This document shows, piece after piece, positions 21,589 through 29,789 of a stretch of DNA of 30,838 bases. How positions within the stretch are numbered: the stretch's first letter is position 1; the number at the start of each line of letters is the position of its first letter. The position numbers and the translations under genes are program-made. The stretch is taken from the NCBI GenBank assembly GCA_002482685.1, contig DLGL01000096.1, positions 1-30,838 on the forward strand. Reading direction: 5' to 3'. Below the pieces are notes generated by a model. That model searched no databases. It was not told the DNA's origin and worked only from the letters and a program-made list of their open reading frames with translations. This DNA is from Bacteriovoracaceae bacterium UBA7695 (GTDB lineage Bacteria > Bdellovibrionota > Bacteriovoracia > Bacteriovoracales > Bacteriovoracaceae).

Positions 21589-22704
21589 ATGAACTTTCTT
21601 ATTTCTATCTGTGTTATTTTTTTCTCTATGCACGCACTGGCCCAGGACTTCACTACATCCCGTGGGCCTGGCGGGGAACTTATCCTGACTGGAAGTAATT
21701 GCTCTGCACTCCTTAAACAGCGTGAGGCAATTTGTGAGTGGAAAAAAACTGAGGACAAGATTTCGACTCCTCTAAAAGAGAGTAGTTCTTGCAAAATAGT
21801 GTCAGGGAAAAGTGTGCTTTCAATTTCAACTTGCCTTCCAAAATTCACTAAAGAATATCACCAGAAAAAGCTTTCAAATTTTGGGCCTAATTGTTGGGGT
21901 ACGGCCATGAGTTTTTCTCAAATCTCAACAGTTCCAAGATTTATCTGGTCAGAAGAGATGTCTTACTGGCTTGAGAGTCCTCTATGCAGGAAGTTGGGTG
22001 CTGATGAATCATTCAGACCCGGCGACGTGCTTAACATGTACGCTCCTGAATCCTTGATGCTCTCGGAGTTCAAAAAGAATGATGGCAGCCGCTTTGTTGA
22101 GGCCCTCAATCCCAAAAGGTACCAGGCACCTAAAACTCAGGGGTATACAGGTTTTCAAAGACTTCTCCATTCTGAAATCTATCTGAGTCCACAAATAGCC
22201 TTTGGTAAAGATTCTCCTATCAAGGAGGACCAGTTTAATTTTCATCCGTTAAGTGAAACTTATGCACGCCCGAGAGACGATAAAGAATGCATGGAGAATC
22301 AGTCTCTTGAGCCGTACTTGCGGGAGTATGATAATGCTCCAAAAGATATTCGAAACTCTCACTGCGCCTATTTCTCCAATGTCTACCGCTGCTCAGATGC
22401 CCCGGACTATTTTTCAAATCAATCTCTCTCTGAGGAAGAAATGAAGATTTTAACCAACATAAAAAAACTGCAAGGAATTCAGCAGAAACTCTTTGGCCTA
22501 GTGGTTTCTCCAACCGCTAAGATTAGTGAAATAGAAATTGATAAAATTTTAAAATTAGTCGGCCCGATCATTTCTAAAAACTTGGTTGAATTGAAGAAAA
22601 CAGGAATTGAGAAGAATCGAGAGATGCTACTTGCCTGGGAGTATTTTTCGGCCGCAGGTCTCAAAAAATCGCTCGCGCAGGCCCGGCTCATTCCTGACGT
22701 TTAA
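21589..22704 (+). CDS. Exported protein with NlpC/P60- or papain-like look (371 aa)
   Basis: A signal peptide (residues 1-18, ends MHALAQ) leads a Cys-rich exported protein. GPNCWGTAMSF at residues 99-109 places Cys102 at the start of a helix, as in papain-fold or NlpC/P60 hydrolases. RPGDVLNMY follows, and LLHSEIYLSPQIAFGKDS places His194 before a strand with a later Lys/Ser stretch, the usual His pattern in that fold. I therefore suggest a secreted cysteine hydrolase (peptidoglycan or protein), but this is not proven. The C-terminal ~80 residues are helical. It has no ribosome site; see the promoter just upstream. It converges on the next gene with 17 bp of overlap. Confidence 0.55.
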   Translation: MNFLISICVIFFSMHALAQDFTTSRGPGGELILTGSNCSALLKQREAICEWKKTEDKISTPLKESSSCKIVSGKSVLSISTCLPKFTKEYHQKKLSNFGPNCWGTAMSFSQISTVPRFIWSEEMSYWLESPLCRKLGADESFRPGDVLNMYAPESLMLSEFKKNDGSRFVEALNPKRYQAPKTQGYTGFQRLLHSEIYLSPQIAFGKDSPIKEDQFNFHPLSETYARPRDDKECMENQSLEPYLREYDNAPKDIRNSHCAYFSNVYRCSDAPDYFSNQSLSEEEMKILTNIKKLQGIQQKLFGLVVSPTAKISEIEIDKILKLVGPIISKNLVELKKTGIEKNREMLLAWEYFSAAGLKKSLAQARLIPDV

Positions 22705-23404
22705 GCCAGAATTTTAACCTCTCTAAAGTATCATCAAAATCTTTAGCATTTAGACCTGAGCGTTTAAGGAGTGACGAAGCGTCCAGTCTCTCACCGGCCA
22801 GAGCAAGATAAGCTTTTTGCATTTTTTCTGACTGATCAGCGATAAGGGTGCTCATCGCACCTGAGTCTAAACGGTCTAGTTCCCGGTAAACATCTCTGAT
22901 AAGAAAATCAATTGGATCTATGGGTTGAGTGGTTTTCACCTCTACGACTTTAGGGGCTTCATCTTTTAAAAGGGAGAAAATATTCTTATATCGTTTTAGG
23001 TTGGCGATATATTCTTTTTTATACATAAGTTCGTTGATTCCCCCGGTATCGATGAGGACTTCATCGAAGTCTCTTAAAAGCTCAATTAAGTAGGTTACCT
23101 GGAAGGGATTTAAGGAAAAGTCAGGAAGGTTTTCAAGGCATATTGAACTTCGGCACGTCTCAAAGAAAAGTCGCTGATTCTCAGCGGCTTCGTCATTTGT
23201 ATAAAAATCATCAAAGGTCATTTCCGAAAAAATAGGCTGAACAAAGACCGCACCAATCTCATCGATGAGATTTTCATACGTCGATAATTCTTCTTCAGTG
23301 AATGTGTCGTTGAGAAGATGATCAAAATCTAACTGAAAAGCCTTGAACTTTTTATCAAGGTCTTCCACTGACATGCGAAAATAGAAATAGTGTGCGTTGG
23401 ACAT
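22688..23404 (-). CDS. Cytoplasmic protein of unknown function (238 aa)
   Basis: An acidic protein without a signal peptide or membrane segment. Helical stretches are clear in the N-terminal part (FKAFQLDFDHLLNDTFTEEE) and the middle (NPFQVTYLIELLRDFDEVL). The C-terminal ~60 residues look like a small helical bundle or winged helix (AYLALAGERLDASSLLKRSG, DFDDTLERLKFWLKRQE). No known motif. It overlaps the 3' end of the exported protein gene (convergent) and is divergent from the response regulator gene. Confidence 0.6.
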   Translation of the reverse strand: MSNAHYFYFRMSVEDLDKKFKAFQLDFDHLLNDTFTEEELSTYENLIDEIGAVFVQPIFSEMTFDDFYTNDEAAENQRLFFETCRSSICLENLPDFSLNPFQVTYLIELLRDFDEVLIDTGGINELMYKKEYIANLKRYKNIFSLLKDEAPKVVEVKTTQPIDPIDFLIRDVYRELDRLDSGAMSTLIADQSEKMQKAYLALAGERLDASSLLKRSGLNAKDFDDTLERLKFWLKRQE

Positions 23405-23443
23405 GCTTTTATATTATTTTAAAGGCTTTACCCGCGCTACCTA

Positions 23444-23488
23444 TTGTTATCCTGAATAGAAAGTTTTTAGATCTCTTTAATATTCAGG
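23444..23488 (+). promoter_or_regulatory. Promoter candidate overlapped by an inverted repeat
   Basis: TTGTTA and TTAGAT lie 17 nt apart (23444-23472). CCTGAATA (23451-23458) and TATTCAGG (23481-23488) are perfect arms that embrace the -10 box. It may be an operator for the response regulator gene starting 80 nt downstream. Confidence 0.38.
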
Positions 23489-23567
23489 GGATAGTCAATA
23501 AACCCTTTTAAACTGCTCCATTTGTCTGTATCTTCCAGAAATCGAGCATGTTGATAGGAGTTAAAGA

Positions 23568-23933
23568 ATGGGTCTGTCCAAAAGAATTTTCGTTATCGAA
23601 GACGATCTCCATATCAGAGAGTCGTTGACTGAGGTCCTTGAGATCGAAGGCTTTAATGTTTTTTCTGCTGTCAACGGCCAGGAAGCTCTCGATATATTGA
23701 GATCTGGCGAGAAAGCTGATCTTATTTTGTTAGATTTGATGATGCCTGTAAAAGATGGTTTTCAATTTAAGGCCGAACAAGAAGTGGATCCCCAGATTTC
23801 TAAGATCCCCGTCATCATAATGTCGGCAAATGGAAATATGTCAGCGAAAAAAGAGTTGGGAACTGTAAAAGAGTTTTTGAAAAAACCAATTGATCTGGAT
23901 GCACTTCTGTCGACCATCAATAAATACATCTAG
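23568..23933 (+). CDS. Single-domain response regulator (CheY-like)
   Basis: A 121-aa receiver domain with nothing attached. The acidic pair Asp12/Asp13 (VIEDDLH), the phosphoacceptor Asp56 (LILLDLMMP), Ser86 (IIMSANG, in the Thr/Ser switch position) and Lys106 (FLKKPIDL) are all in place, so it should be phosphorylated by a histidine kinase. With no output domain it must act by binding a partner. The kinase at 17789-19855 also lacks a receiver and is a possible partner, though not adjacent. The ATG has GGAG 8 nt upstream. A hairpin terminator follows directly. Confidence 0.92.
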   Translation: MGLSKRIFVIEDDLHIRESLTEVLEIEGFNVFSAVNGQEALDILRSGEKADLILLDLMMPVKDGFQFKAEQEVDPQISKIPVIIMSANGNMSAKKELGTVKEFLKKPIDLDALLSTINKYI

Positions 23934-23937
23934 AAAA

Positions 23938-23965
23938 AGGGTAAGCAGATTTCTCCGCCTACCCT
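23938..23965. terminator. Hairpin between convergent genes
   Basis: AGGGTA and TACCCT with an inner AGA/TCT pair form a stem just after the response regulator stop and before the stop of the 55-aa gene. It is probably shared by both convergent genes. Confidence 0.5.
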
Positions 23966-23974
23966 GCTAAAAAC

Positions 23975-24142
23975 CTAAGCTGCTTTTTTATTATTTTGAT
24001 CACGGTAAGCGTTGATATCAACGACATTTGTCGCAGCTCCACCGCTACTCTTGGAAGACATTAATTTAGCGTGATTTTGCGCTTTTAATTCCTTCTTCGT
24101 CAGTTTCTTTTTTTGACCATGATTTTGATGTTTATCACCCAT
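23975..24142 (-). CDS. Small basic protein of unknown function (55 aa)
   Basis: I choose the ATG at 24142 with GGAGG 7 nt upstream. The product is rich in Lys, Gln, Asn and His (HQNHGQKKKLTKKELKAQNH) with a C-terminal VVDINAYRDQNNKKAA. It has no signal peptide or membrane segment and could bind nucleic acid. The strong ribosome site makes a real gene likely. No family recognised. Confidence 0.55.
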   Translation of the reverse strand: MGDKHQNHGQKKKLTKKELKAQNHAKLMSSKSSGGAATNVVDINAYRDQNNKKAA

Positions 24143-24267
24143 ATACGTACCTCCAAGTTGCGAGCCTAACAAGTGTGCTCCTAAGCTTTATCGGCTGGTT
24201 AGAGTCCATTCTTGAGCCTTCTTGTCGGAAACTGGAAAAACATGAATTATTTTTATGACTTACATCG

Positions 24268-24283
24268 TTAACATGAATGTTAA
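24268..24283 (+). promoter_or_regulatory. 16-bp palindrome upstream of the glutaminase-like gene
   Basis: TTAACAT-GA-ATGTTAA is a perfect palindrome 71 bp before the start codon. A weak TTAATT/TATTCT pair with 17-nt spacing overlaps it, so it may be an operator. The binding protein is unknown. Confidence 0.4.
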
Positions 24284-24354
24284 TTTTGAAGACTATGCTG
24301 GATATTCTCTATCAAGAGTGGTTTAAGGAGGCATCTTATCTCAAAGGAAACTCA

Positions 24355-25083
24355 ATGCAAAAACTACTCCTAGGCTTGTTGTTCATATCATTTCAGGTCG
24401 CTGCTCAGGAAGTTGTTATCTATGATTTTAATAACTGGAAGCTCACAGACATTTCGAAGACCAATACAACCAAGGAAAAACTTTTCACCAGCATGAATCG
24501 TGATTTTATTAAACTTGGCGGATCGATCTGTTCAAATCGCGCGCTCATCTGGGCCTACGATTTTAAACGATTCAACAATGTAGACGCCGGGAAAGTGTTT
24601 CTGTTTTATACGAAAAAAAATGGTGAGGTCGGACGTAAAACCTGGTGGTATCACGTATCTCCGGTAGTAAATGAAAACGGATCGATTTACACACTCGATG
24701 CGGGATTTCCGGGTAACATAAAAGGTCCACTTCTCACACTTGATTGGCTTGAGAAGTTTACAGGAAGTAGAAACTGCAAAGAGATAAGAGCAACCGATAC
24801 TGATCTTTTGAAAAAAATGTTTGACGGTTATGTCTATCCACAAACTACCTCCCATGGGACCTATGATTGTTATTATATTTACGCTCCAGCAGCTTATTGG
24901 ACACCATCTTCAGTCGCGAAGGGATTACTCGGTGTAGATGAAAATGATGTGCCTGTTCACTACGTAAGAGAGCAATTCAATACTAACGAGCTCTACCAGG
25001 CCTGTGTGGAAGCTGTTACTAGCTCTGCAGGACGTTTCTTTGGCGGTGGAAAAAAACGCTGCAAGGATTATCTACAATACTAA
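24355..25083 (+). CDS. Secreted protein-glutaminase-like enzyme
   Basis: A 242-aa exported protein (signal peptide ending VAAQ) that fits the protein-glutamine deamidase (protein-glutaminase) fold: GSICSNRALIWAYDF with Cys59, WWYHVSPVV with His100, and IYTLDAGF with Asp115, giving a Cys-His-Asp triad in the expected order. Such enzymes convert protein-bound glutamine to glutamate. More cysteines (NCKEIRA, YDCYYIY, QACVEAV, KRCKDY) suggest disulfides. I take the ATG at 24355 with AAAGGAAA upstream, since an in-frame ATG at 24277 would add 26 residues before the signal peptide. In a predator it might act on prey proteins, which is inference. Confidence 0.7.
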   Translation: MQKLLLGLLFISFQVAAQEVVIYDFNNWKLTDISKTNTTKEKLFTSMNRDFIKLGGSICSNRALIWAYDFKRFNNVDAGKVFLFYTKKNGEVGRKTWWYHVSPVVNENGSIYTLDAGFPGNIKGPLLTLDWLEKFTGSRNCKEIRATDTDLLKKMFDGYVYPQTTSHGTYDCYYIYAPAAYWTPSSVAKGLLGVDENDVPVHYVREQFNTNELYQACVEAVTSSAGRFFGGGKKRCKDYLQY

Positions 25084-25093
25084 TTTCTTCAGT

Positions 25094-25948
25094 TTAATTT
25101 AGCCGCTTTGGAATCTCTTTTTTCATGAGTTCTAAAGCGGTTTGGAAGACTTTTGAATAATAAGGCCTACTCCTGAAACAAAGATAGACTGGTGACGTAA
25201 GTCTTTTTTTAGGATTCACAATTTTTATCCGTTTATCATTTTTAACCAAATGCTCAGGCAGAATGGAGACACCCCAACCTTCTGCAACCCCCTCGATGAC
25301 GCTATAGATTTCATCCAAAAATTTTCTCTTTAACTGTTTTTTGGGCTGCTTGAGATAATCAAAATATTTATAGCTCATCATGTCTTTCTCATCATGATTA
25401 AGAAATATGTCTTCGTTAGTAGTATGTGTCTTTGAAGTGATAAAGACATACTCTTCGTTTCCAAGAAAATGAGATTCAATTCCTTCTTTTTTGAGAGGTT
25501 GGTCCAAAAAGACAAAATCCATCTCTGCACTCATAAGAAGTCCAGGCAGCTCATCTAGTTCTTTCATTTTATAATTGAAGTGGACTTGAGAATTGTCTCG
25601 TAAAAAATCATGAAAGACGGGTAGTACTATAGAGCGGCCAATAGTTGAAAAACTCCCAATCCTAACGGTTCCTTTGAGTTGAGTATTTTCTTCTGTGAAA
25701 TCGTCCAGGAACTCGCGCTCAAGAGATTCGATCATCTCACAGTAATTAAGGAACTTCTTTCCTGCCTCGGTGAGGGTTACTCCTGTTTTGTTTCGTATAA
25801 CGAGGATGTGCTGGAGCTCTTCTTCCAGACGCTGGATTCGAATAGAAAGAGCCGCCTGGGTTATTCTCAGAGCTTCAGAAGCTGAAGAAAAACTTTTTTT
25901 CCGCGTCAAGGCCAGAAAAGCCGTCGCATGGTCTCGCGATATATTCAT
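25094..25948 (-). CDS. LysR-family transcription factor
   Basis: A 284-aa LysR regulator: winged helix at residues 1-60 (FSSASEALRITQAALSIRIQRL, then NKTGVTLTEAGKKF) and effector-binding domain at ~90-284 (GTVRIGSFSTIGRSIV, MDFVFLDQPL, GWGVSILPEHLV). The ATG has AAGGA 5 nt upstream. It is convergent with the glutaminase-like gene and separated by 51 nt from the TetR gene upstream. Target genes are not evident from context. Its last coding bases include CCGCTTTGGAA and TTCTAAAGCGG (25103-25140), a possible hairpin for the plus-strand gene ending at 25083. Confidence 0.88.
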   Translation of the reverse strand: MNISRDHATAFLALTRKKSFSSASEALRITQAALSIRIQRLEEELQHILVIRNKTGVTLTEAGKKFLNYCEMIESLEREFLDDFTEENTQLKGTVRIGSFSTIGRSIVLPVFHDFLRDNSQVHFNYKMKELDELPGLLMSAEMDFVFLDQPLKKEGIESHFLGNEEYVFITSKTHTTNEDIFLNHDEKDMMSYKYFDYLKQPKKQLKRKFLDEIYSVIEGVAEGWGVSILPEHLVKNDKRIKIVNPKKRLTSPVYLCFRSRPYYSKVFQTALELMKKEIPKRLN

Positions 25949-25999
25949 AAAATCCTTATAAAGATTTATTATGAATAAATAATAACTATAAAATCAATG

Positions 26000-26605
26000 T
26001 TATTGATAGCGAAAATTCAAATCCCGCACGAGGGTGTCAACCAACTGCTTAATGTACTCTTTGCTTGTATTTTGCTTATCAGGCAAAAATTTTTCAATAT
26101 ACTGTTTCCCCACTCCTGACATTGAGACGATGGCGGTATGAACGAGGTAGCTCAACAAGACATTATTAACCCACTGATACTCAACTTCGGGGACTTTGGG
26201 ATTTAAATCTCTTTTGAGGAAGATAGTAATTTCGTTAAGACCCATTGGGGTTTCACCCAAGTCCGGAAAGTGCTTAGCATCGAGAAAGAGTTTAAATTCA
26301 TTTAAGCACTTATATCCGTCGTCCAGGAAAATAGAATAGAGATGTAAGGCATAGTCAGCCGTTGTCTTGAGATCCGGGTTAAGTGCTACGGCCTTAAGCT
26401 TAAGCTTGAATTCCTCGCAAGCAAAGAAGGCAACCTCCTCCATAAGATTCTGTTTACTTTTGAAATGGTAGTTCAGAGAGGAGATATTAACTCCTGCTCG
26501 TCTGCCAATTTCCCGTGTGGAAGTACCATCAAAACCTTTCACACCAAAAAGGTAGGAAGCGGCTTCGATGATTTTCTTTTTAGTATCGATTTGTGCTTCA
26601 GTCAT
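26000..26605 (-). CDS. TetR-family regulator of the efflux operon
   Basis: A 201-aa TetR-type repressor. I use the ATG at 26605, one base after the RND stop, preceded by GGGAGAG; the frame extends much further into the pump gene but that part is not TetR-like. The HTH is at about residues 25-50 (TSTREIGRRAGVNISSLNYHF), followed by KSKQNLMEEV. The C-terminal ligand domain has the CecR/YbiH-like style (FLDAKHFPDLGE ... LLSYLVHTAIVSMSGVGKQY). It is the last gene of a tolC-like/RND/TetR operon, so it probably represses the pump through an operator upstream of the window. Confidence 0.86.
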   Translation of the reverse strand: MTEAQIDTKKKIIEAASYLFGVKGFDGTSTREIGRRAGVNISSLNYHFKSKQNLMEEVAFFACEEFKLKLKAVALNPDLKTTADYALHLYSIFLDDGYKCLNEFKLFLDAKHFPDLGETPMGLNEITIFLKRDLNPKVPEVEYQWVNNVLLSYLVHTAIVSMSGVGKQYIEKFLPDKQNTSKEYIKQLVDTLVRDLNFRYQ

Positions 26606-26606
26606 A

Positions 26607-29600
26607 TTACTCTCCCAAGCTTTCTTCAGTGCCGGCACCTGTGATCTTTCTAAAAATGCGGTTCGTGAAAAGACGGAATCTTTCAATATAGGTATAAGCG
26701 GCAGGTACGACAATTAATGTTAGAAGTGTTGAACTCACTAATCCACCGATCAATGCGATCCCCATACTTGTTCGTTGTTTAGAAGCTTCATTCAAACCAA
26801 CAGCAATTGGAATAAATCCTGCGATAAGGGCAAAAGACGTCATCAGGATAGGACGTAATCGATTTTTACCGGCCATAAGAATCGCTTCCTTAATGGCCAC
26901 CCCTTTCTCAATCTGCTGATGGGTATAATCCACCAGGATGATAGAGTTTTTAGTCGCAACCCCCATGAGCATAATACAACCAATCATCGAGAAGAGATCT
27001 AGTGTGGCACCAGGGGCCAATGCCAGAGCAAAGAAGGCTCCACAAAGTGCTAAGGGGAGAACCAACATGATCGTGAACGGTGTAATAAAAGACTCATAAA
27101 GAGAGGCCAGAACCAGGTATATAAAAAGAATACCCAGGCCCGAAGCAATCGCCATACTTGTTATAAGTTCGCCGAAATTTTCAGCTTGTCCCACGAATTT
27201 GTAGCTCATGCCTTCTGAGAGTTTAACTTCTGTTGCGAAAATTTTATTGATATCCGTGATTGCACCACCCATTCCCGGGCCATCAGGTGAAATATCTGCA
27301 GCAATTTGATAATAACGCCCACGATCCTGTCGGGTAATATTAGCTGGGCCAGTGGTCTCTTCCCCCTTCACAATACTTGAGAGTGGAATGAGTCTGTTGT
27401 TGATATTTGGGATAGAAATTTTACCAAAATTCTGTTGAAGGTTTCGTTGATCTTCTCTGAGTCTTACTCGGATATCGTATTCTTCGCCAGCAAGACGGTA
27501 GACTGCAGGGGTTTGACCTTCCATTAACGTCCGTAATTCTGAACCAATGATATTGGTGGAAACTCCGAGACGCTCAGCTTTTGTCCGATCGGGAAGGACC
27601 TGAAATTCAGGTTTTCCCGGGCGGAAACTTAAATCCACATCCTTAAGAGCTGGATGATTTTTTAATTTTTCGAAAACTAGAGTCGAAACTCTTGCTAGTT
27701 CTTTCTCGTCATTACCCTGGATATTTAAGTTGAAAGGACGCTGACCTCCACCAATGTTATCAAAGTCAGTCACCTGAACATTAGCGTAAGCAAATGGTGT
27801 TAACTCCTTACGCATAATATCTTTAAACTTAATAGTGTTCATTCCCGGACGTTTTTTAGCATCAACCAGTCGAACATACATGGAAGCCTTGTTTGCTTCT
27901 CCATCCGCAGTACCAACTGTCAGAACGTTGATGAGAACTTCGGGGTGTTTACGGAGGATCGTATCGACCTCAAGGGCCACACGATTCATTTCTTTTAAGC
28001 TGGATCCTGGAGGCAGATCCATCTTAATGGAAAACTCACCTTGATCCTGGGCGGCGATAAATGTTTTTGGGACAAATTTCAGAGTATAAATACTGGCCAC
28101 AAAGATCAGAACTGCGATCCCGATCATCTTTAATGGATTGTTGAGAGTTACGTGAAGAATTTTCACATACACGTTTTCAAGATAATCCTGAAACCTGTTA
28201 AAAGCGGCCAGTACTCGTCCTATTGTTCGGTCAAATAAGGAATTCCCCTTACCAATCTCACTATGAGGAACAACTTTTCCTGCAAAATAGGCAGACATCA
28301 TCGGAGCGATGGTTATGGCATCAAACATTGAAATGATCAGGGCAAAACAAATGGTCATTCCGAATTGTTTTAAAAACTGACCCACGACACCCGAAATAAA
28401 TGCGATGGGACCAAATACTGCAATAACTGTGAGGGTGGTCGCGATTACGGCCATCATCACTTCCTGAGTTCCCTCAATCGCAGCTTTACGAGGGGATTTG
28501 CCCATTTCCAAATGTCGAAAAATATTCTCCCGTACTACGATGGCATCATCAATCAACAATCCAACGGCCAATGATAACGCCAGCAAAGACATAACATTGA
28601 TAGTGTAACCTGCGACTGCAAGGAGTACAAAAGCTCCCAATAATGAATTTGGTAGGGCCAGACCTGTAATGATTGTTGAGCGGAAAGAAGCCAGGAAGAA
28701 AAAAACCACAATAATGGTCAGGATAATACCAATGGTAATTGATTCCTGAACATCAAAGATATTGTCCCTGATAGCCTTTGAGCCATCTCTTACGATTGTA
28801 ATCTCAGCATTCTTATTTAATTTTTTAAGTTGTTCACCTAAAAGTGAGACTTGCTTGATAACGTTGTCAGCAACTTCGACAGTATTGGCCCCTGATTGAC
28901 GGTAAACCTGGATAAAAAGAGCACGGTTACCGTTAACATAACCAAGGTTTTTTTCGTCGGCCAGACCCTCTCGGACAGTAGCAACATCACTTAAGACAAC
29001 TGGAACATCATTGCCATAAAATTGGACGATCGTATTATTAATCTCATTAATATTCTGGAATTCACCAACTGTTCTAAAAACAGTTTCTTTTTTTGCGGTC
29101 ACATCGATTTTACCGGAAGGAATATTTTTCCCGGCATTTCCAAGTGCCTGTGAAACCTGAATACCAGAGACCTGACGGAACTTCATTTTATCCAGATCAA
29201 GATCAACTAAAATCTCCCGCTCCCGACCCCCAATAATTTGGACGAGACCGACCTGATTTATTTGCTCCATCTTGGGTTTAACTGTGAGATTGGCCAGGTC
29301 ATAGAGTTCCGCCTCGCTCATGTCAGCTTTAAGAGCGATACCAATAATCGGCTGATCCGAAGGATCTACTCGTCTGATGGTAGATTCTTCAACATCGTCA
29401 GGGAGTTTTGATTTTGCAGAACTAACTTTGTCTCTGACCTGTTGTTCCGCATATTTTATGTCAGTAGAAAAAGTGAATTCAATAATGACAATACTCACAC
29501 CTTCCTGATTCTGAGAACGGATGGTTTTTACACCGGAGATGGTTGCAAACTCTTCTTCATAAATTTTCGAAATAAGAGTTTCAGTCTCTCTTGGTCCTGC

Positions 29601-29789
29601 ACCTGGGTAAGGAGTTGTGACGGTGACAACAGGAAAAGTGACGTCCGGAAAAAGATCCACTGGAAGGGATCTCAGGGAGAGATATCCGGTGATCATCGTT
29701 ACCAGTATAATACATGTTATGAAAATTGGTCTATTGATAGAGAGTTTCGCAAAAGAGAAGCCACCCTGATCTGGTTGTTGATTACTCAT
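26607..29789 (-). CDS. RND multidrug efflux pump, HAE1/AcrB type
   Basis: About 1060 aa, full length for AcrB-like pumps. N-terminal helix ITCIILVTMITGYLSLR, porter domain with YPGAGPRETE and the two halves typical of the family, TM4 with SLAVGLLIDDAIVVREN (paired Asp at about 414/415, the proton relay), and a second half ending with a TM set (GCIMLMGVATKNSIILVDY, GLVSSTLLTLIVVP). It exports drugs or lipids using proton flow. The ATG at 29789 overlaps the tolC-like stop by 8 nt and has GGAG 8 nt upstream. A GTG four codons earlier is less likely. No membrane fusion protein is in view; it should lie beyond the right edge. Confidence 0.93.
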   Translation of the reverse strand: MSNQQPDQGGFSFAKLSINRPIFITCIILVTMITGYLSLRSLPVDLFPDVTFPVVTVTTPYPGAGPRETETLISKIYEEEFATISGVKTIRSQNQEGVSIVIIEFTFSTDIKYAEQQVRDKVSSAKSKLPDDVEESTIRRVDPSDQPIIGIALKADMSEAELYDLANLTVKPKMEQINQVGLVQIIGGREREILVDLDLDKMKFRQVSGIQVSQALGNAGKNIPSGKIDVTAKKETVFRTVGEFQNINEINNTIVQFYGNDVPVVLSDVATVREGLADEKNLGYVNGNRALFIQVYRQSGANTVEVADNVIKQVSLLGEQLKKLNKNAEITIVRDGSKAIRDNIFDVQESITIGIILTIIVVFFFLASFRSTIITGLALPNSLLGAFVLLAVAGYTINVMSLLALSLAVGLLIDDAIVVRENIFRHLEMGKSPRKAAIEGTQEVMMAVIATTLTVIAVFGPIAFISGVVGQFLKQFGMTICFALIISMFDAITIAPMMSAYFAGKVVPHSEIGKGNSLFDRTIGRVLAAFNRFQDYLENVYVKILHVTLNNPLKMIGIAVLIFVASIYTLKFVPKTFIAAQDQGEFSIKMDLPPGSSLKEMNRVALEVDTILRKHPEVLINVLTVGTADGEANKASMYVRLVDAKKRPGMNTIKFKDIMRKELTPFAYANVQVTDFDNIGGGQRPFNLNIQGNDEKELARVSTLVFEKLKNHPALKDVDLSFRPGKPEFQVLPDRTKAERLGVSTNIIGSELRTLMEGQTPAVYRLAGEEYDIRVRLREDQRNLQQNFGKISIPNINNRLIPLSSIVKGEETTGPANITRQDRGRYYQIAADISPDGPGMGGAITDINKIFATEVKLSEGMSYKFVGQAENFGELITSMAIASGLGILFIYLVLASLYESFITPFTIMLVLPLALCGAFFALALAPGATLDLFSMIGCIMLMGVATKNSIILVDYTHQQIEKGVAIKEAILMAGKNRLRPILMTSFALIAGFIPIAVGLNEASKQRTSMGIALIGGLVSSTLLTLIVVPAAYTYIERFRLFTNRIFRKITGAGTEESLGE

